A stretch of DNA of 64,000 nucleotides from Streptomyces antimycoticus. GTDB lineage: Bacteria > Actinomycetota > Actinomycetes > Streptomycetales > Streptomycetaceae. Position numbers and translations under genes: made by a program. Where the stretch lies: assembly GCF_005405925.1 (NCBI RefSeq), contig NZ_BJHV01000001.1, positions 9,486,001 to 9,550,000 on the forward strand. Direction: 5' to 3'. This document shows positions 1 to 14,000 of the stretch, piece by piece (the stretch's first letter is position 1; each line of letters opens with the position of its first letter). The notes beneath the pieces were generated by a model. The model was not told the DNA's origin and ran no database searches. It was given only the letters and a program-made list of their open reading frames with translations.

Positions 1-1
1 G

Positions 2-1987
2 CAGGCGGCCGCCGTACCGGTGGTGTTCCTCACCGCCTGGTACGGGCTGGTGGACCTGGCCGGGCTGCGGGACGGCGAAACGGTGCTGATCCACGCAGCG
101 ACCGGCGGTGTCGGCATGGCGGCGGTGCAGATCGCCCGCCACTTGGGCGCCGAGGTCTATGCCACGGCCGGCCCCGGCAAGCACGGGGTGCTCGAGGACA
201 TGGGCATCGACCAGGCGCATCGCGCCTCCTCGCGCGACCTGGACTTCGAGGAGGTGTTCCGCGAGGCCACCGGCGGACGTGGCATCGATGTGGTGCTCAA
301 CAGCCTCGCCGGGCCGTACGTCGACGCCTCCCTGCGGCTGCTGGCCGACGGCGGACGGCTCTCCGAGATGGGCAAGACCGACATCCGCGCTCCCGAGCAC
401 CTCGCGGCCACGCATCCGGGCGTCCGCTACCGCGCCTTCGACCTGGTGCCCGACGCCGGGCCGGACCGCATCGGGGAAATGCTGCGCGAAGTGAGCGAGC
501 TGTTCGCGGCCGGAGCGCTGCGGCCCGCCCCCGTACGTCCGTGGCCGCTCAGCCGGGCGCGGGACGCGCTACGGCAGCTGAGCCAGGCCCGGCACACCGG
601 CAAGCTGGTGCTGGACGTACCCGCCGCGGTCGACCCGGACGGCACGGTACTGATCACGGGCGGCACCGGCACCCTGGGCGCCTACATCGCCGAACACCTC
701 GTCCGCACCTGGGGGATCGGCCATCTGCTGCTGGTGAGCAGGCGCGGTCCGGACGCCCCGGGCGCCCGCGACCTGGCCGCCCGCCTGGAGGGGCTGGGCG
801 CGCGGGTGCGCCTCGCCGCGGCGGATGTCACCGACGCCACGGCGGTGGCGGAGCTGGTGGCGGGCATCGACCCCGGGCATCCGCTGACCGGAGTCATCCA
901 CGCCACCGGTGTGCTGGACGACGCGGTGGTGACCTCACAGACCCCCGAACGGCTGGCACGGGTCTGGACGGCCAAGGCCACGGCCGCGGCCCATCTGCAC
1001 ACGGCCACGGCCCATCTGCGGCTCGGCATCTTCGTCCTCTTCTCCTCCGCCGCGGGCACACTCGGCAGCCCCGGACAGGCCAACTACGCGGCGGCCAACG
1101 CCTTTTGCGACGCACTCGCCGCCCATCGGCGCGCCGCCGGGCTGCCCGGCGTATCGATCGCGTGGGGCCTGTGGGCGGACGCCAGCGGAATGACCGGACA
1201 CCTGGCCGAGGCGGATCTGGCCCGCATGTCCCGTACCGGCGTCGCCGCCCTGAGCACCCGGCACGGCCTGGCCCTGCTCGACGCCGCCGTCCAGCACGGC
1301 GGTGACCACCTGGTCGCCGCCCACGTGAACACCCGCACCCTCGCCGGACTGCCCGCCGACAGCCTGCCCGCCACGCTGCGCGCCCTGGCCGCCACGGGCG
1401 GCGGTGGCGGCACCGGGCGGCGCACCGCGGCGGCGGCCGGGGAAGGCCGCCAGGTCGACTGGGGCGCCCGGCTCGCGGGCCTGTCCCCGGCCGAACGGCA
1501 CCGACTCGTGCTCAACCTGGTCCGTGGCCACGCCGCCACGGTCCTCGGACACGCCGATGTGGACGCGGTACAGGCCGAGGCCAGCTTCAAGGAGCTGGGC
1601 TTCGACTCGCTGACCGCCGTCGAACTGCGCAACCGGCTCGCCGCCGCCACCGGTCTGCGGCTGCCCGCCGCCCTCGTCTTCGACTACCCGGAGGCGGCCG
1701 TACTCGCCGACTACCTGCTGGAACGGCTGGCACCCGGCGACGGAGCCGCGCCGGGCCGGGACGCCGTCGACCCGGTCCTCGGCGAGCTGGCCAGGCTGGA
1801 CACCACCTTGGCCACCCTCGTCACGGACGACGAAGGCCGGCAGCGGATCGCCAAACGACTGGGCGCCCTGCTGGCGACATGGAACGGCGGCGAGTCCGGA
1901 GCCCCGGCCGACGCGACCGACTTCGACGCCCTCGAAGCCGCCTCGGACGACGAGATGTTCGAGCTCATTGACCGTGAACTGCCCTGA
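2..1987 (+). CDS. Type I modular PKS, 3' end: partial ER, KR, ACP, docking (predicted module 4)
   Basis: The gene is open at its 5' end because the window begins inside the enoylreductase (ER). Visible in order: the ER with nucleotide-binding motif [19 protein letters not shown] (nt 92-148); a ketoreductase (KR) starting at [10 protein letters not shown] near nt 650, with a B-type HATGVLDD motif and catalytic YAAAN; an ACP with the phosphopantetheine serine in GFDSL at nt 1607-1609; and a C-terminal docking segment (about nt 1770-1984) ending FELIDRELP. The module ends in ER-KR, so the beta-carbon is fully reduced to CH2. In the nigericin scheme this fits module 4 (C23). The stop codon is 16 bp before the next PKS start, so the genes are co-transcribed and the proteins probably dock to each other. 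No frameshift is visible here. The module number is inferred from colinearity. Confidence 0.9.
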   Translation, partial: QAAAVPVVFLTAWYGLVDLAGLRDGETVLIHAATGGVGMAAVQIARHLGAEVYATAGPGKHGVLEDMGIDQAHRASSRDLDFEEVFREATGGRGIDVVLNSLAGPYVDASLRLLADGGRLSEMGKTDIRAPEHLAATHPGVRYRAFDLVPDAGPDRIGEMLREVSELFAAGALRPAPVRPWPLSRARDALRQLSQARHTGKLVLDVPAAVDPDGTVLITGGTGTLGAYIAEHLVRTWGIGHLLLVSRRGPDAPGARDLAARLEGLGARVRLAAADVTDATAVAELVAGIDPGHPLTGVIHATGVLDDAVVTSQTPERLARVWTAKATAAAHLHTATAHLRLGIFVLFSSAAGTLGSPGQANYAAANAFCDALAAHRRAAGLPGVSIAWGLWADASGMTGHLAEADLARMSRTGVAALSTRHGLALLDAAVQHGGDHLVAAHVNTRTLAGLPADSLPATLRALAATGGGGGTGRRTAAAAGEGRQVDWGARLAGLSPAERHRLVLNLVRGHAATVLGHADVDAVQAEASFKELGFDSLTAVELRNRLAAATGLRLPAALVFDYPEAAVLADYLLERLAPGDGAAPGRDAVDPVLGELARLDTTLATLVTDDEGRQRIAKRLGALLATWNGGESGAPADATDFDALEAASDDEMFELIDRELP

Positions 1988-2003
1988 TGGAGGCGCGGAA
2001 CTG

Positions 2004-5000
2004 ATGTCGGGTACCGAAGAGAAGCTCCGCCAGTACCTCAAGAAGGTCACGGCCGATCTGGGGCAGACGCGTCGACGGCTTCGCGAGATGGAGGAGCGAT
2101 CGCAGGAGCCGGTGGCCATCGTGAGCATGGCCTGCCGGTTCCCCGGCGGGATCGCCTCGCCCGAGGACCTGTGGGAGCTGGTCGCCTCGCGCGGGGACGC
2201 GATCGGGGAGTTCCCGACCAACCGCGGCTGGCACCCCGAGGCCCTCTACCACCCGGACCCCGACCACTCCGGCACCAGCTACGTCCGCCACGGCGGATTC
2301 CTGGACCGGGCCGACGGCTTCGACGCCGCCTTCTTCGGCATCAGCCCGCGCGAGGCCCTGGCGGCCGAACCCCAGCAGCGCCAACTGCTCGAAGTATCCT
2401 GGGAGTTGCTCGAACGCGCCGGATTCGATCCCACCTCGCTGAAGGGCACCCCCACCGGGGTCTACGCGGGCGCCGGAATTCTCGGCTTCGGCACCCCGCA
2501 GATCGAAAAGAGCGCGGAAGGATATCTGCTCACCGGGAACACCCTGAGCGTCGTCTCCGGCCGAGTGGCCTTCACTCTCGGCCTGGAAGGGCCCGCGGTG
2601 ACGGTGGACACCGCCTGCTCGTCATCGCTGGTCGCCATGCACCTCGCCTGCCAGGCGCTGCGGCAGGGCGAATGCACCCTGGCCCTGGCCGGCGGCGTGA
2701 CCGTGATGACCACCCCGAACACTTTTGTGGAATTCTCCCGCCAGCGCGGACTGGCCCCCGACGGCCGCTGCAAGCCCTTCGCCGCCGCCGCCGACGGCAC
2801 GGGCTTCTCGGAGGGCGTCGGGCTCCTGCTGCTCGAGCGGCTCTCCGACGCACAACGCAACGGACATCAGGTGCTCGCGGTGATCCGTGGCTCGGCCATC
2901 AACCAGGACGGCGCGTCCAACGGGCTGACCGCGCCCAACGGCCCGTCCCAGCAGCGGGTGATCCGCCAGGCCCTGATCAACGCCCAGCTCTCCTCCGCCG
3001 AGGTGGACGCGGTGGAGGCACATGGTACGGGCACCACACTCGGCGACCCGATCGAAGCCGAGGCGCTGCTCGCCGCGTACGGCCGGGACCGGTCGGAGGA
3101 CCGGCCGCTGTGGCTCGGCTCGCTGAAGTCCAACATTGGCCATACGCAGGGTGCGGCGGGTGTCGCCGGTGTGATCAAGATGGTGATGGCGCTGCGCCAT
3201 GAACTGCTGCCCGCCACGCTGTACGTCGATGAGCCGACCCCGCACGCGGACTGGTCCGGCGGCGCGGTACGGCTGCTCACAGACCCGGTGGAGTGGCCGA
3301 GGAACGAGCAGCCGCGCCGGGCCGGGGTCTCCGCGTTTGGGATCAGCGGCACCAATGCGCATGTGATCGTGGAGCAGGCTCCTGACGGGGCCGTGCCGGA
3401 GGTGGGTGCGGCTGCTGTTGGCGGTGGGGTGGTTCCGTGGGTGCTCTCGGCCCGGAGTGTGGAGGCGTTGCGGGGGCAGGCGGCGGCGTTGGCTGAGCGG
3501 GTGGGTGGTGCGGCGGAGCTGTCGTCCGTTGATGTGGGGTGGTCGTTGGTGACGACGCGGTCGGTGTTTGAGCATCGGGCGGTGGTGGTGGGTGAGGGCT
3601 GTGGTGAGTTGGTGGCGGCGGTGGAGGCGTTGGCGGGGGTGTGTCGCATCCGGGTGTGGTGGAGTCGGGTGCGGCGGCGTTGGTGGGTGATGTGGGTCCG
3701 GTGCTGGTGTTTCCGGGTCAGGGTTCGCAGTGGGCCGGTATGGGCGCCGAGCTGCTGGAAGTGTCGCCGGTGTTTGCGGCGCGGGTGGGGGAGTGTGAGC
3801 GGGCGCTGGGGCCGTATGTGGAGTGGTCGCTGATGGATGTGTTGCGTGGTGTGGAGGGTGCGGCGGATTTGGGGCGGGTGGATGTGGTGCAGCCGGTGTT
3901 GTGGGCGGTGATGGTGTCGTTGGCTGGGGTGTGGGCGGGGTATGGGGTGCGTCCTGCGGCGGTGGTGGGTCATAGCCAGGGTGAGATCGCGGCGGCTGTC
4001 GTCGCGGGAGCGCTGTCCCTGGAAGACGGTGCCAAGGTGGTGGCGCTGCGGAGCAGGGCGTTGCGGCGGTTGGCCGGTGGTGGGGCGATGGCGTCGCTCG
4101 GTGTGGGTGAGGAGCGGGCGGGCCAGTTGCTCTCCGACCTGGGCGATCAAACCGCTGGTGTAGGCGTGGCCGCAGTCAACGGACCTTCCTCCACAGTGGT
4201 TTCGGGACCACCCCAGCAGGTGGCCGCTGTCGTGGCCGCGTGTCAGGAGGTGGGGGAGCGGGCGCGGTTGATCGAGGTGGATTATGCCTCGCATGGTCCT
4301 CAGGTGGAGGAGATCCGCGATGAGCTGAGCGAGGTTCTGGCCGGTGTTCGTCCGCTTGATACGTCGGGTTCGGGTACGGCGTTCTATTCGACCGTGACCG
4401 GTGGTCGTGTTGTTACCACCGGCCTGGACACGGGCTATTGGGTGGCGAATCTGCGGGAGCGGGTGCGGTTCACCGATGCCGTTCAGGCGTTGCTGGCGGA
4501 CGGGCATCGGGTGTTCATCGAGGCCAGTACGCATCCCGTGCTCACTCTCGGCCTGCAGGAGACCTTCGAGGAAGCGGAGGTCGCGGCCGTCACCGTGCCG
4601 ACTCTGCGTCGTGATCACGGTGGCCGGGCCCAGCTCCTCCATTCGCTCGCCCAGGCGTTCATCGCCGGGGTCGACGTCGACTGGAGGGCCGCGTTCCCGG
4701 ACGACCCCACCCCTCGTACCGTCGATCTACCCACGTACGCCTTCCAGCACCAGCGTTACTGGATGAACGGCTCGGGCGCGGTCGGCGACCCCAGCGGCCT
4801 CGGCCTCGTCGCCGCGGACCATCCGTTGCTCGGAGCCGCCGTGGAGCTGGCCGATGGCAGCACCCACCTGCTCACCGGGCGTATCTCGGCCGGTGGCGGT
4901 GACGATTGGCTTGGCGAACACATCGTGGCGAACGCAGTCCTGGCCCCGGGCGCTGCGCTGGTGGAGTGGGCACTGCGGGCTGCCGACGAGGTCGGCTGCG

Positions 5001-8000
5001 GTGGGATCGAGGAGCTGGCTCTCCAGGTGCCGTTGGTGCTGCCGGAGTCGGGCGGGCTGCGCATCCAGGTGGTGGTGGGCGCCGCGGCGGCGGACGGGCG
5101 GCGCGATGTGCGGATCTACTCTCGTCCGGACGGCGAGGGCGATGCGGGCGCCGATGTGGGCTGGCTGTGCCACGCCGAAGGGGTGCTGAGCCCGGCACCG
5201 GAAGGCGCGGGCCGGTCGGCCGAGGGACTGGGCGGAACATGGCCTCCGGCGGGTGCGAAACCGGTGGATCTGGAGGGGTTTTACGAGCGTTCCGAGGCGG
5301 CGGGCTATGCGTACGGGCCGTCGTTCCAGGGGCTGCGCGCCGTGTGGCGGGACGGCGCCGACCTGCTGGCCGAGGTGGCGCTGCCCGAGGCGGCGGGGGA
5401 CGCCGACGGCTTCGGTATCCACCCGGCCCTACTCGACGCGGCCCTGCACCCGGCCCTCCTGCTCGACACCGGATCCGAGCGGGAGCGGGACGGCGGCGGC
5501 CAGGTGCTGCTGCCGTTTGCCTGGAACGGGGTGTCGTTGTGGGCCGCTGGAGCGAGCACGGTACGCGTGCGGCTCACCCCGCATGGGGACGGCGCCGAGG
5601 GTGAGCGCGGGCTGCGGCTGGTGGTGGCCGATGCCGTGGGCGACCCCGTTCTGACGGTCGACTCCCTGGTGACGCGACCGGCGCCCGTAGAGCAGTTGCG
5701 GGGGGCTGCGGCGGCGCGTGGTGTGGACGGTCTGTTCGTTCTGGACTGGACGCCACTGCCGCAGCCCACAGGGGCCGAGGGGCCGGTGGCCGGTCGCGAT
5801 GATTGGGCGGTGCTGGCGACCGAGGGGGCGCATCCGGATCTGGAGGAGCTTCTCGCGGCACTCGATGACGGGAAGCCGGTCCCGGCCGTGGTTCTCGCCG
5901 AGTTCCCGCGCTCGGACGTCGACGCCGACACCGCGACCGATATGGCGGCTGCTGGTCTGGTGGTGGCACAACACGCCCTGGGACTGGTGCAGAAGTGGCT
6001 GGCCGAGCCGCGGCTGGCCGATGCCCGGTTGGTCGTGGTGACGCGAGGCGCGGTCGCCGTCACCGACGCCGAGGGCGGTACGGATGCGGCTGCCGCCGCG
6101 CTGTGGGGTCTCCTGCGGAGCGCGCAGGCGGAGAACCCGGGACGCTTCGTTCTGCTCGACCTCGGACTGGATCTCGACCTCGGACTGGATCTCGACCTCG
6201 AACTGGATGTAGATCGAGCCCGCGGCCTCCACCTGCGGGACGCCATCACACAGGCGGTGGACCTGGATGAGCCGCAGTTGGCCGTACGGGACGGCCGCGC
6301 GTGGGTGCCACGGCTGGTCCGTGCCTCCGCCGACAGCGGTCCGGAGGAGCGGGACACCCCCGTGGCGCTCGATCCTGACGGCACCGTGCTGGTGACGGGC
6401 GGCACCGGCACCCTGGGCGGCTTGGTGGCCGAGCATCTGGTGCGCACCTGGCAGGTCGGCCATCTGCTCCTGGCGAGCCGTCGCGGGCCGGACGCCCCGG
6501 GGGCCCGCGAACTGGCCACCCGCCTGGAAGGGCTGGGTGCGCGGGTGCGGGTCGCCGCCGTGGATGTCACGGACGCTTCGGCGGTGGCCGAGCTGGTGGC
6601 GGGGGTCGATGCCGAGCATCCGCTGACCGGTGTCATCCATGCCACGGGGCTGCTCGACGACGCGGTGATGACCTCGCAGACACCCGAACGGCTGGCCCGG
6701 GTGTGGGCGGCCAAGGCCACGGGCGCGGCGCATCTGCACGCCGCCACCGCCGACCTTCCGCTGTCCCTGTTCGCGATGTTCTCATCGGCCGCTGGGGTGA
6801 TGGGCAGCCCGGGCCAGGCCAACTACGCGGCGGCGAACGCCTTTTGTGACACCCTCGCCGCCCACCGTCAGGCCCGTGGCCTTCCCGGGCTGTCGGTGGC
6901 CTGGGGCCTGTGGGCCCAGTCCAGCGAGATGACCGGAAAGCTCGCCGCGACGGACCGGGCTCGGATGTCCCGCTCGGGCATCGCCGCGATGTCCAGCGAG
7001 AAGGCGCTGGGCCTGCTCGACGCCGCCTGTGCGCAGGGTGGCCCGTTGTGTGTCGCCGCCGCCGTCGATCCGGCCGGGGTGGCTGGTGGGGATCTTCCTG
7101 CGGTGTTGCGGGGTTTGGTGGCCGGTCGTACCGGGCGGCGGATGGCGGCTGGTGAGTCAGGGGTTTCGGGGTTGGCTGCGCGGTTGGTGGGGTTGGGGGC
7201 TGGTGCTCGGTTGGATGTGGTGGTGGAGGTGGTGCGGGGTGGTGTGGCGGTGGTGTTGGGGTTTGGTTCTGCCGGTGAGGTGCGGGTGGATGCCGCGTTC
7301 AAGGAGTTGGGTTTTGATTCGTTGACGGCGGTGGAGTTGCGTAATCGGTTGTCGGTGGTGACGGGGTTGCGGTTGCCGGCGACGCTGGTGTTCGACTATC
7401 CGACGCCTCGGGTGCTGGCGGAGTATCTGTGCACCCGGCTGACCGGCGAGACCGCCGGGTCGGCCGCGCACGCGCCCGTCGTAACGGCGGCCGACGCAGA
7501 TGAGCCGATCGCCATCGTCGCGATGACCTGCCGATTCCCGGGCGGGGTCAGCTCCCCGGAGGAGCTCTGGAATCTGGTCGCCTCGGGCCGTGACGCCATC
7601 GGGGAGTTTCCGACCGGCCGAGGCTGGGACCTGGACGGGCTCTTCCACCCCGACCCGGACCACCCCGGCACCTCGTACGCGCGCAAAGGCGGGTTCCTGT
7701 ACGACGCCGATGCGTTCGACGCGGCGTTCTTCGGGATCAATCCGCGGGAGGCGCTGGCCACCGATCCGCAGCAGCGGCTGTTGCTGGAGGCGTCGTGGGA
7801 GGTGCTGGAGCGGGCGGGGATCGACCCGGTGACGCTGAAGGGCAGCCCGACCGGGGTGTACGCGGGCGTGATGTATCACGACTACGCGGCCGGGCTCAGC
7901 GGCGGCGACGCGCGCTTGGAAGGCTACGCGATGCTGGCCAGTTCGGGCAGCGTGGTGTCGGGCCGGGTGGCGTACACGCTGGGCTTTGAGGGTCCTGCGG

Positions 8001-11000
8001 TGACGGTGGATACGGCGTGTTCGTCGTCGTTGGTGGCGATGCATCTGGCGGCGCAGGCGTTGCGGCAGGGCGAGTGCACCCTGGCCCTGGCAGGTGGGGT
8101 GACGGTGATGGCCACCCCGGATGTGTTCACCGGTTTCTCCCGCCAGCGCGGTCTGGCTCCCGATGGCCGGTGCAAGCCCTTCGCGGCCGCCGCCGATGGC
8201 ACCGGCTGGAGCGAAGGCGTGGGCGTTCTGCTGCTGGAGCGGCTGTCGGACGCCCGGCGCAACGGTCACGACGTCCTGGCCGTGATCCGTGGCTCCGCCG
8301 TCAACCAGGACGGTGCGTCCAACGGGCTCACGGCGCCGAACGGTCCCTCGCAGCAGCGAGTCATCCGCCAGGCGCTGGCGAGCGCCGGGTTGACGGTCTC
8401 GGATGTCGATGCGGTGGAGGCGCATGGCACGGGTACGACGCTGGGTGATCCGATCGAGGCGCAGGCGCTGCTGGCCACCTATGGTCAGGATCGCCCCGCC
8501 GGGCAGCCGCTGCTGCTCGGCTCGATCAAGTCCAACATCGGCCATGCCCAGGCGGCGGCGGGTGTGGCAGGCGTCATCAAGATGGTGCAGGCCATGCGCC
8601 ACGGCACGCTGCCTGCCTCCCTGCATATCGATGAGCCGAGCCCGCATGTGGACTGGGACAGCGGTGCGGTGCGGCTGCTGACCGAGGCGGTGGAGTGGCC
8701 GAATGGTGAGCGGCCGCGGCGGGCCGGTGTGTCCTCGTTCGGCGCCTCCGGCACCAACGCCCATCTCCTTCTGGAACAGGCCCCCGAGCCGGTCGAGCGT
8801 GTCACCACCGAACCCGTGATCTCCCCCGATATGCGGGCGGTTCCATGGACGCTGTCCGCGCGGAGTGCGGAGGCGCTGCGCGGCCAGGCCGCCGCGCTGG
8901 CCGAACGCATGGCCAACTCCCCCGAGCTGACGGCGGTCGAGGTGGGCTGGTCACTTGCCACCACGCGATCGCTGTTCGAGCACCGGGCGGTGGCGTTGGG
9001 CGATGACCGTGCCGAGGTGTTGGCCGCCGTGGAGGCCCTGGCGAGCGGTGAGCCACATCCGGGGGTGGTGCTCCCCGACCGTGGCGCGGCGACGGGCAAG
9101 ACGGTGTGGCTTTTCAGCGGTCAGGGCAGCCAGCGGCAGGGGATGGGGGCCGGGCTGTACGAACGGTTCCCGGTGTTCGCCACGGCGTTCGACGAGGTCT
9201 GCGGGCTGCTCGACCCCCACCTGGAACATCCCCTTCGCGACGTGGTTTTCCACGGTGTGGCCGAGCGGCCGGGGTTGCTGGACCACACCACCTACGCCCA
9301 GGCCGGACTGTTCGTCCTGCATATTGCCCTGGCCCGCCTGCTCGACTCACTCGGCGTACGCCCCGACGCGGTCATCGGCCACTCCATCGGCGAGATCGCG
9401 GCCGCCCACATCGCCGGAGTCTTCGACCTCCCCGACGCCTGCCGTCTCGTCGCCGCCCGCGCCACCCTGATGGGTGGGCTTCCCGAGGGCGGAGGCATGG
9501 TCACCATCGCGGCCACCGCCGACGAGCTCGCCGAGGACCTGGCCCGATACGACGGCCAGGTGGGCATCGCCGCCCTGAACACCCCCGGCAACACCGTCGT
9601 CTCCGGCCCGGTCGAGCTGGTCGCCGACATCGGCGACGTCTGGGCGGCGAAGGGCCGCAAGACCAGGACCCTGACCGTCAGCCACGCCTTCCACTCCCCG
9701 CTGATGGACTCCATCCTGGAGCCGTTCGCGCAGACCATCGACGGCCTGACCTTCCACCGGCCCACCCTTCCGGTGCTCAGCAACCTCACCGGTGAGCCGG
9801 CCGACGAGGAGATGGCCACCCCCGGCTACTGGGTGCGCCACATCCGCCAACCCGTCCGCTTCCACCCCGCCGTCGCTCATATCGCGCCCGAAACCGGCGT
9901 CTTCCTCGAACTCGGCCCCGACCCCGTCCTCGCCACCGCGACCCAGCACACCCTTCAGCACCTCACCGCCGACGACGCGACGGCCGACGCCGACGCCCAC
10001 GAGGGCGGAGCCGGGGCCGGTCGGCCGACTCCGCTGGTCACCGCCACCTTGAGCCGTAAGCGACCCGATGGTCACGCACTCGGCCACACCCTCGCCCAAC
10101 TGCACACCCATGGCACCGATGTCGACTGGGCCCGCTGGTTCCCGGCCGGCCCGGCGCCCCGGACGGTCGACCTGCCCACGTACGCCTTCCAGCGCGAGCG
10201 CTACTGGCTGGCCCAGGGCGGTGGCGTCGGGGATGTGGGCGCGGCCGGGTTGCAGCGGGTCGAGCATGCGCAGCTGCCGGCGGTCGTCGGGCTCGCCGAT
10301 GGCGGGCTGGTGCTCACCGGCCGGATCTCGGCCGGTGGCGCCGGGGGCTGGCTGGCCGAGCATGTGATGGCGGGCGCCGTGCTGGCGCCGGGCGCGGCGC
10401 TGGTGGAGTGGGCGCTGCGGGCAGCCGATGAGGCGGGTTGCGGCGGGGTGGAGGAGCTGGCGCTCCAGGTCCCGCTCGCCCCGCCCGCGTCCGGTGGGCT
10501 GCGCGTCCAGGTGGTGGTCGGCCTGGCCACCGAGGACGGGCGGCGTGATGTGCGGGTGTACTCCCGGCCCGACCGCGATGTCGAGCCCGGTGCCGAACCG
10601 GGCTGGGTATGCCATGCCGAGGGCGTCCTGAGTCCGCCGTCCCCGCAGAGCCCCGCGCGGGGCCCGGTGGACGAGCCGGGCGGGGTATGGCCCCCGGCGG
10701 GCGCGGAGCCCGTACGGCTCGACGGGTTCTACGAGCGCGCCGCGGCGTCGGGGTACGCCTACGGGCCGTCGTTCCGTGGCCTGCGAGCGGTGTGGCGGAA
10801 TGGCGCGGATGTGTTCGCCGAAGTGGCGCTGCCCGAGGCCGCCGGAGAACCCGAGGGATTCGGTATCCACCCGGCACTGCTGGATGCCGCGCTCCATCCG
10901 GCGTTCCTCCTCGACCGGCCCGCGCAGGAGCACGAGGACGGCCGGGTGTGGCTGCCGTTCGCCTGGAACGGCGTATCGCTGTGGGCGGGCGGTGCCACGA

Positions 11001-14000
11001 CCGTACGGGTCCGGCTCTCGCCCCGGGAGCAGGAGGCGGGTGGCGCCGAGGGCGAGCGGGGTCTGCGGGTCGAGGTGGCCGACGCCCTGGGTGGTCCGGT
11101 GCTGACCGTCGACTCGCTGGTGATGCGACCGGCCGACGTCGACCAACTGCGGACCTCCGCCGGGCCTGAGGTGGACGGGCTGTTCACCCTGGAGTGGACG
11201 CCCCTGCCCGTCCCCGCACCGGACACCGGCGCCGGACATCGGGAGCCGGTTCCGGCGGACGGCGGCGAGTGGGTGGTTCTGGGCTCGCAGGAGCGCGGAC
11301 CGATCGTGCCGGGCGCGGTACACCATCCGCATCTGGAGTCGTTGGTGTCCGCCCTCGACGGTGACGGCCCCGTCCCCTCGGTGGCCATCGCGTATCTGCC
11401 CGCGCTCGGCGGCCCGTCCGGCGGGGACGCGGGTACGGACCTGGCGGCCGCCGGTCTGGCGGCCTCGGAGCGGGTGCTGGAACTGGTACGGGGCTGGCTG
11501 GCCGAGCCACGACTGGCCGACGCCCGGTTGGTGGTGGTCACGCGGGGTGCGGTCGCCATCGACACCTCCGAGGCCGAGAGCACCTCCGAGGCTGAGAGCA
11601 CCTCCGAGACGGGGGGCGCCTCCGAGACGGGGGGCGCCTCCGACACGGACGGCGCCGGAGACGGTGGCCTGGACGTGGCCGGGGCCGCCGTGTGTGGGCT
11701 GGTGCGCAGTGCGCAGGCGGAGAACCCGGGGCGATTCCTTCTGGTCGATCTCGACCCGGACTCCGAGCCGCTCGAAGAGAGTGTGCGCAGCGCCGTGGTG
11801 TGGGCGGCGCACCTGGACGAGCCGCAGGTCGCGCTGCGGGCGGGGCGGCTCCGGGTGCCCCGGCTGATGCGTGCCGGTGGCGTGAGCAGCGGGGGTGTGG
11901 CCGCACTGGTGGGACAGCCCGCATGGCGGCTGGAGCTGACCGGCGCGGCCACGGTGGAGAACGTGAAGCCGGTGCCGTGCCCGGAGGTGCTCGAGCCGCT
12001 CGGACCGCGTCAGGTGCGGTTGGCGGTGCACGCGGCCGGTATCAACTTCCGCGACGCGCTCATCAGTTTGGGCATGGTCCCGGGCCAGACCGGGCTCGGT
12101 GGCGAGGGCTCCGGTGTGGTGCTGGATGTCGGCCCGAGGTGACCGGGCTCGCGGTGGGCGACCGGGTCATGGGGGTCTTCGACCGCGCGTTCGGTCCGAC
12201 GGCGGTGACCGACGCCCGCATGGTGGCGCCCGTTCCCACCGGGTGGACCTCTGCGCAGGCGGCCTCGGTGCCGGTGGCGTTCCTGACCGCCTGGTACGGG
12301 CTCGTGGAACTGGCCCGGCTCCAGGCCGGGGAGACGGTCCTGATCCATGCCGCGACCGGCGGTGTGGGCATGGCGGCCGTACGGATCGCCCGGCATCTGG
12401 GGGCGGAGGTCTACGCGACGGCGAGCCCCGGCAAGCATGGGGTGCTGGAGGCGATGGGCATCGACGAGGCGCACCGGGCCTCGTCGCGGGATCTGGACTT
12501 CGAGGAGGTGTTCCGCGAGGCCACCGGCGGACGTGGCGTCGATGTGGTGCTCAACAGCCTCGCCGGCCCCTTCGTCGACGCGTCGCTGCGGCTGCTGCGC
12601 GAGGGCGGCCGGCTGATGGAGATGGGCAAGACCGACCTCCGCGACCCCGAGCGCGTCGCGGAGCAGCACCCCGGGGTGACGTACCAGGTCTACGACCTCA
12701 TCACCGACGCCGGGCCCGAACACATCGGCCGGATGCTGGGCGAACTGGGCGAGCTGTTCACCACCGGAGCCCTGCGACCGCTGCCGGTGCGGACCTGGCC
12801 GCTCAGCCGGACACGTGAGGCGCTGCGCCATCTCAGCCAGGCCAAGCACACCGGCAAGCTGGTCCTGGACATCCCCGCCCCGGTGGACCCGGACGGCACC
12901 GTCCTCATCACCGGTGGCACCGGCACCCTGGGCGCGCTGGTCGCCGAACACCTCGTACGCGTCTGGCGGATCGGGCATCTGCTGCTGGTGAGCCGCCGGG
13001 GCCCGGAGGCGCCGGGCGCCCGGGACCTCGCCGAGCGGCTGACCGCCCTCGGCACGCGGGTACGGATCGTCGCCGCCGATGTCACCGACGCGGTGGCCGT
13101 GGCCGATCTGGTGGCGGGGATCGACCCGGAGCATCCGCTGACCGGAGTCATCCATGCCGCGGGCGTGCTGGACGACGCGGTCGTCACCGCGCAGACTCCC
13201 GAGCGGCTGGCGCGGGTCTGGGCGGCGAAGGCCACCGCCGCCGCACATCTGCACGCCGCGACGGCACATCTGCGCCTGGGCGCCTTCGTGCTGTTCTCGT
13301 CGGCCGCCGGGGTCATGGGCAGCCCGGGACAGGCCAACTACGCGGCGGCCAACGCCTTCTGCGACGCGCTGGCGGCCCACCGCCAGGCACGGGGCCTGCC
13401 GACGGTCTCGGTGGCCTGGGGCCTGTGGGCCGAATCCAGCGAGATGACCGGCGGCCTGGCCGACCCGGACCTGGCCCGGATGTCCCGCTCGGGCGTCACC
13501 GCGATGACCGCCGACCATGCCCTCCGGCTGCTCGACGCGGCGGCCGAGCACGGCGGTCACCAGCTGATCGCGGCGGACATGAACACCCGTGTCCTGGCCG
13601 CCCAGCCCGCCGACGGCCTCCCCGCCACGCTTCGCGCCCTCGCCGCATCCGGCGCCGGTGGCGCGGCGGCGCGGCGTACGGCGGCGGCGGCCGATGCGCG
13701 GCCGGACGACTGGGCCGGCCGGCTGGTGGGCCTGTCCGCCGCCGAACAGCACCGCGCGGTCCTCCAGTTGGTCCGTGGCCATGTGGCCACCGTGCTCGGG
13801 CATGCCGACGCCGAAACGGTGCAGGCCGACACCAACTTCAAGGAGCTCGGCTTCGACTCCCTGACCGCCGTCGAACTGCGCAACCGGCTCGCCGCCGCCA
13901 CCGGTCTGCGGCTGCCCGCCGCCCTCGTCTTCGACTACCCGGAAGCGGCCGTGCTCGCCGACTACCTGCTGCAACGCATCGCCCCGGCGGTCGGCGCCGC

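Larger units (their letters stand above)
2004..7470 (+). other. PKS module 5: docking-KS-AT(methylmalonyl)-DH-KR-ACP
   Basis: KS about 2106-3390, with the active Cys in TACSSS at 2616-2618 and HGTGT and SNIGH histidines. AT about 3700-4590, with GHSQG (Ser codon 3974) and YASH at about 4283, both methylmalonyl-CoA signatures. DH about 4800-5690, with the active His in [11 protein letters not shown] and the second motif LLDAALHP. The glycine of HxxxGxxxxP is Asn here. KR about 6370-6950, TGGTGTLG, B-type LLDD, YAAAN. ACP serine codon at 7319-7321. There is no ER. The expected outcome is a trisubstituted E-alkene, matching C20=C21 of the nigericin precursor, an epoxidation site. The 1-bp deletion at 3635-3639 lies between KS and AT. 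Confidence 0.87.

Noticed and set aside
9347..12031. Long - strand open frame (894 codons), and similar ones such as 2867-4642, 14906-17197 and 21226-24675
   Set aside because: They lie antisense to well-conserved PKS domains, have no recognisable domains, and have the Arg/His/Gly/Pro-rich composition typical of GC-rich shadow frames.
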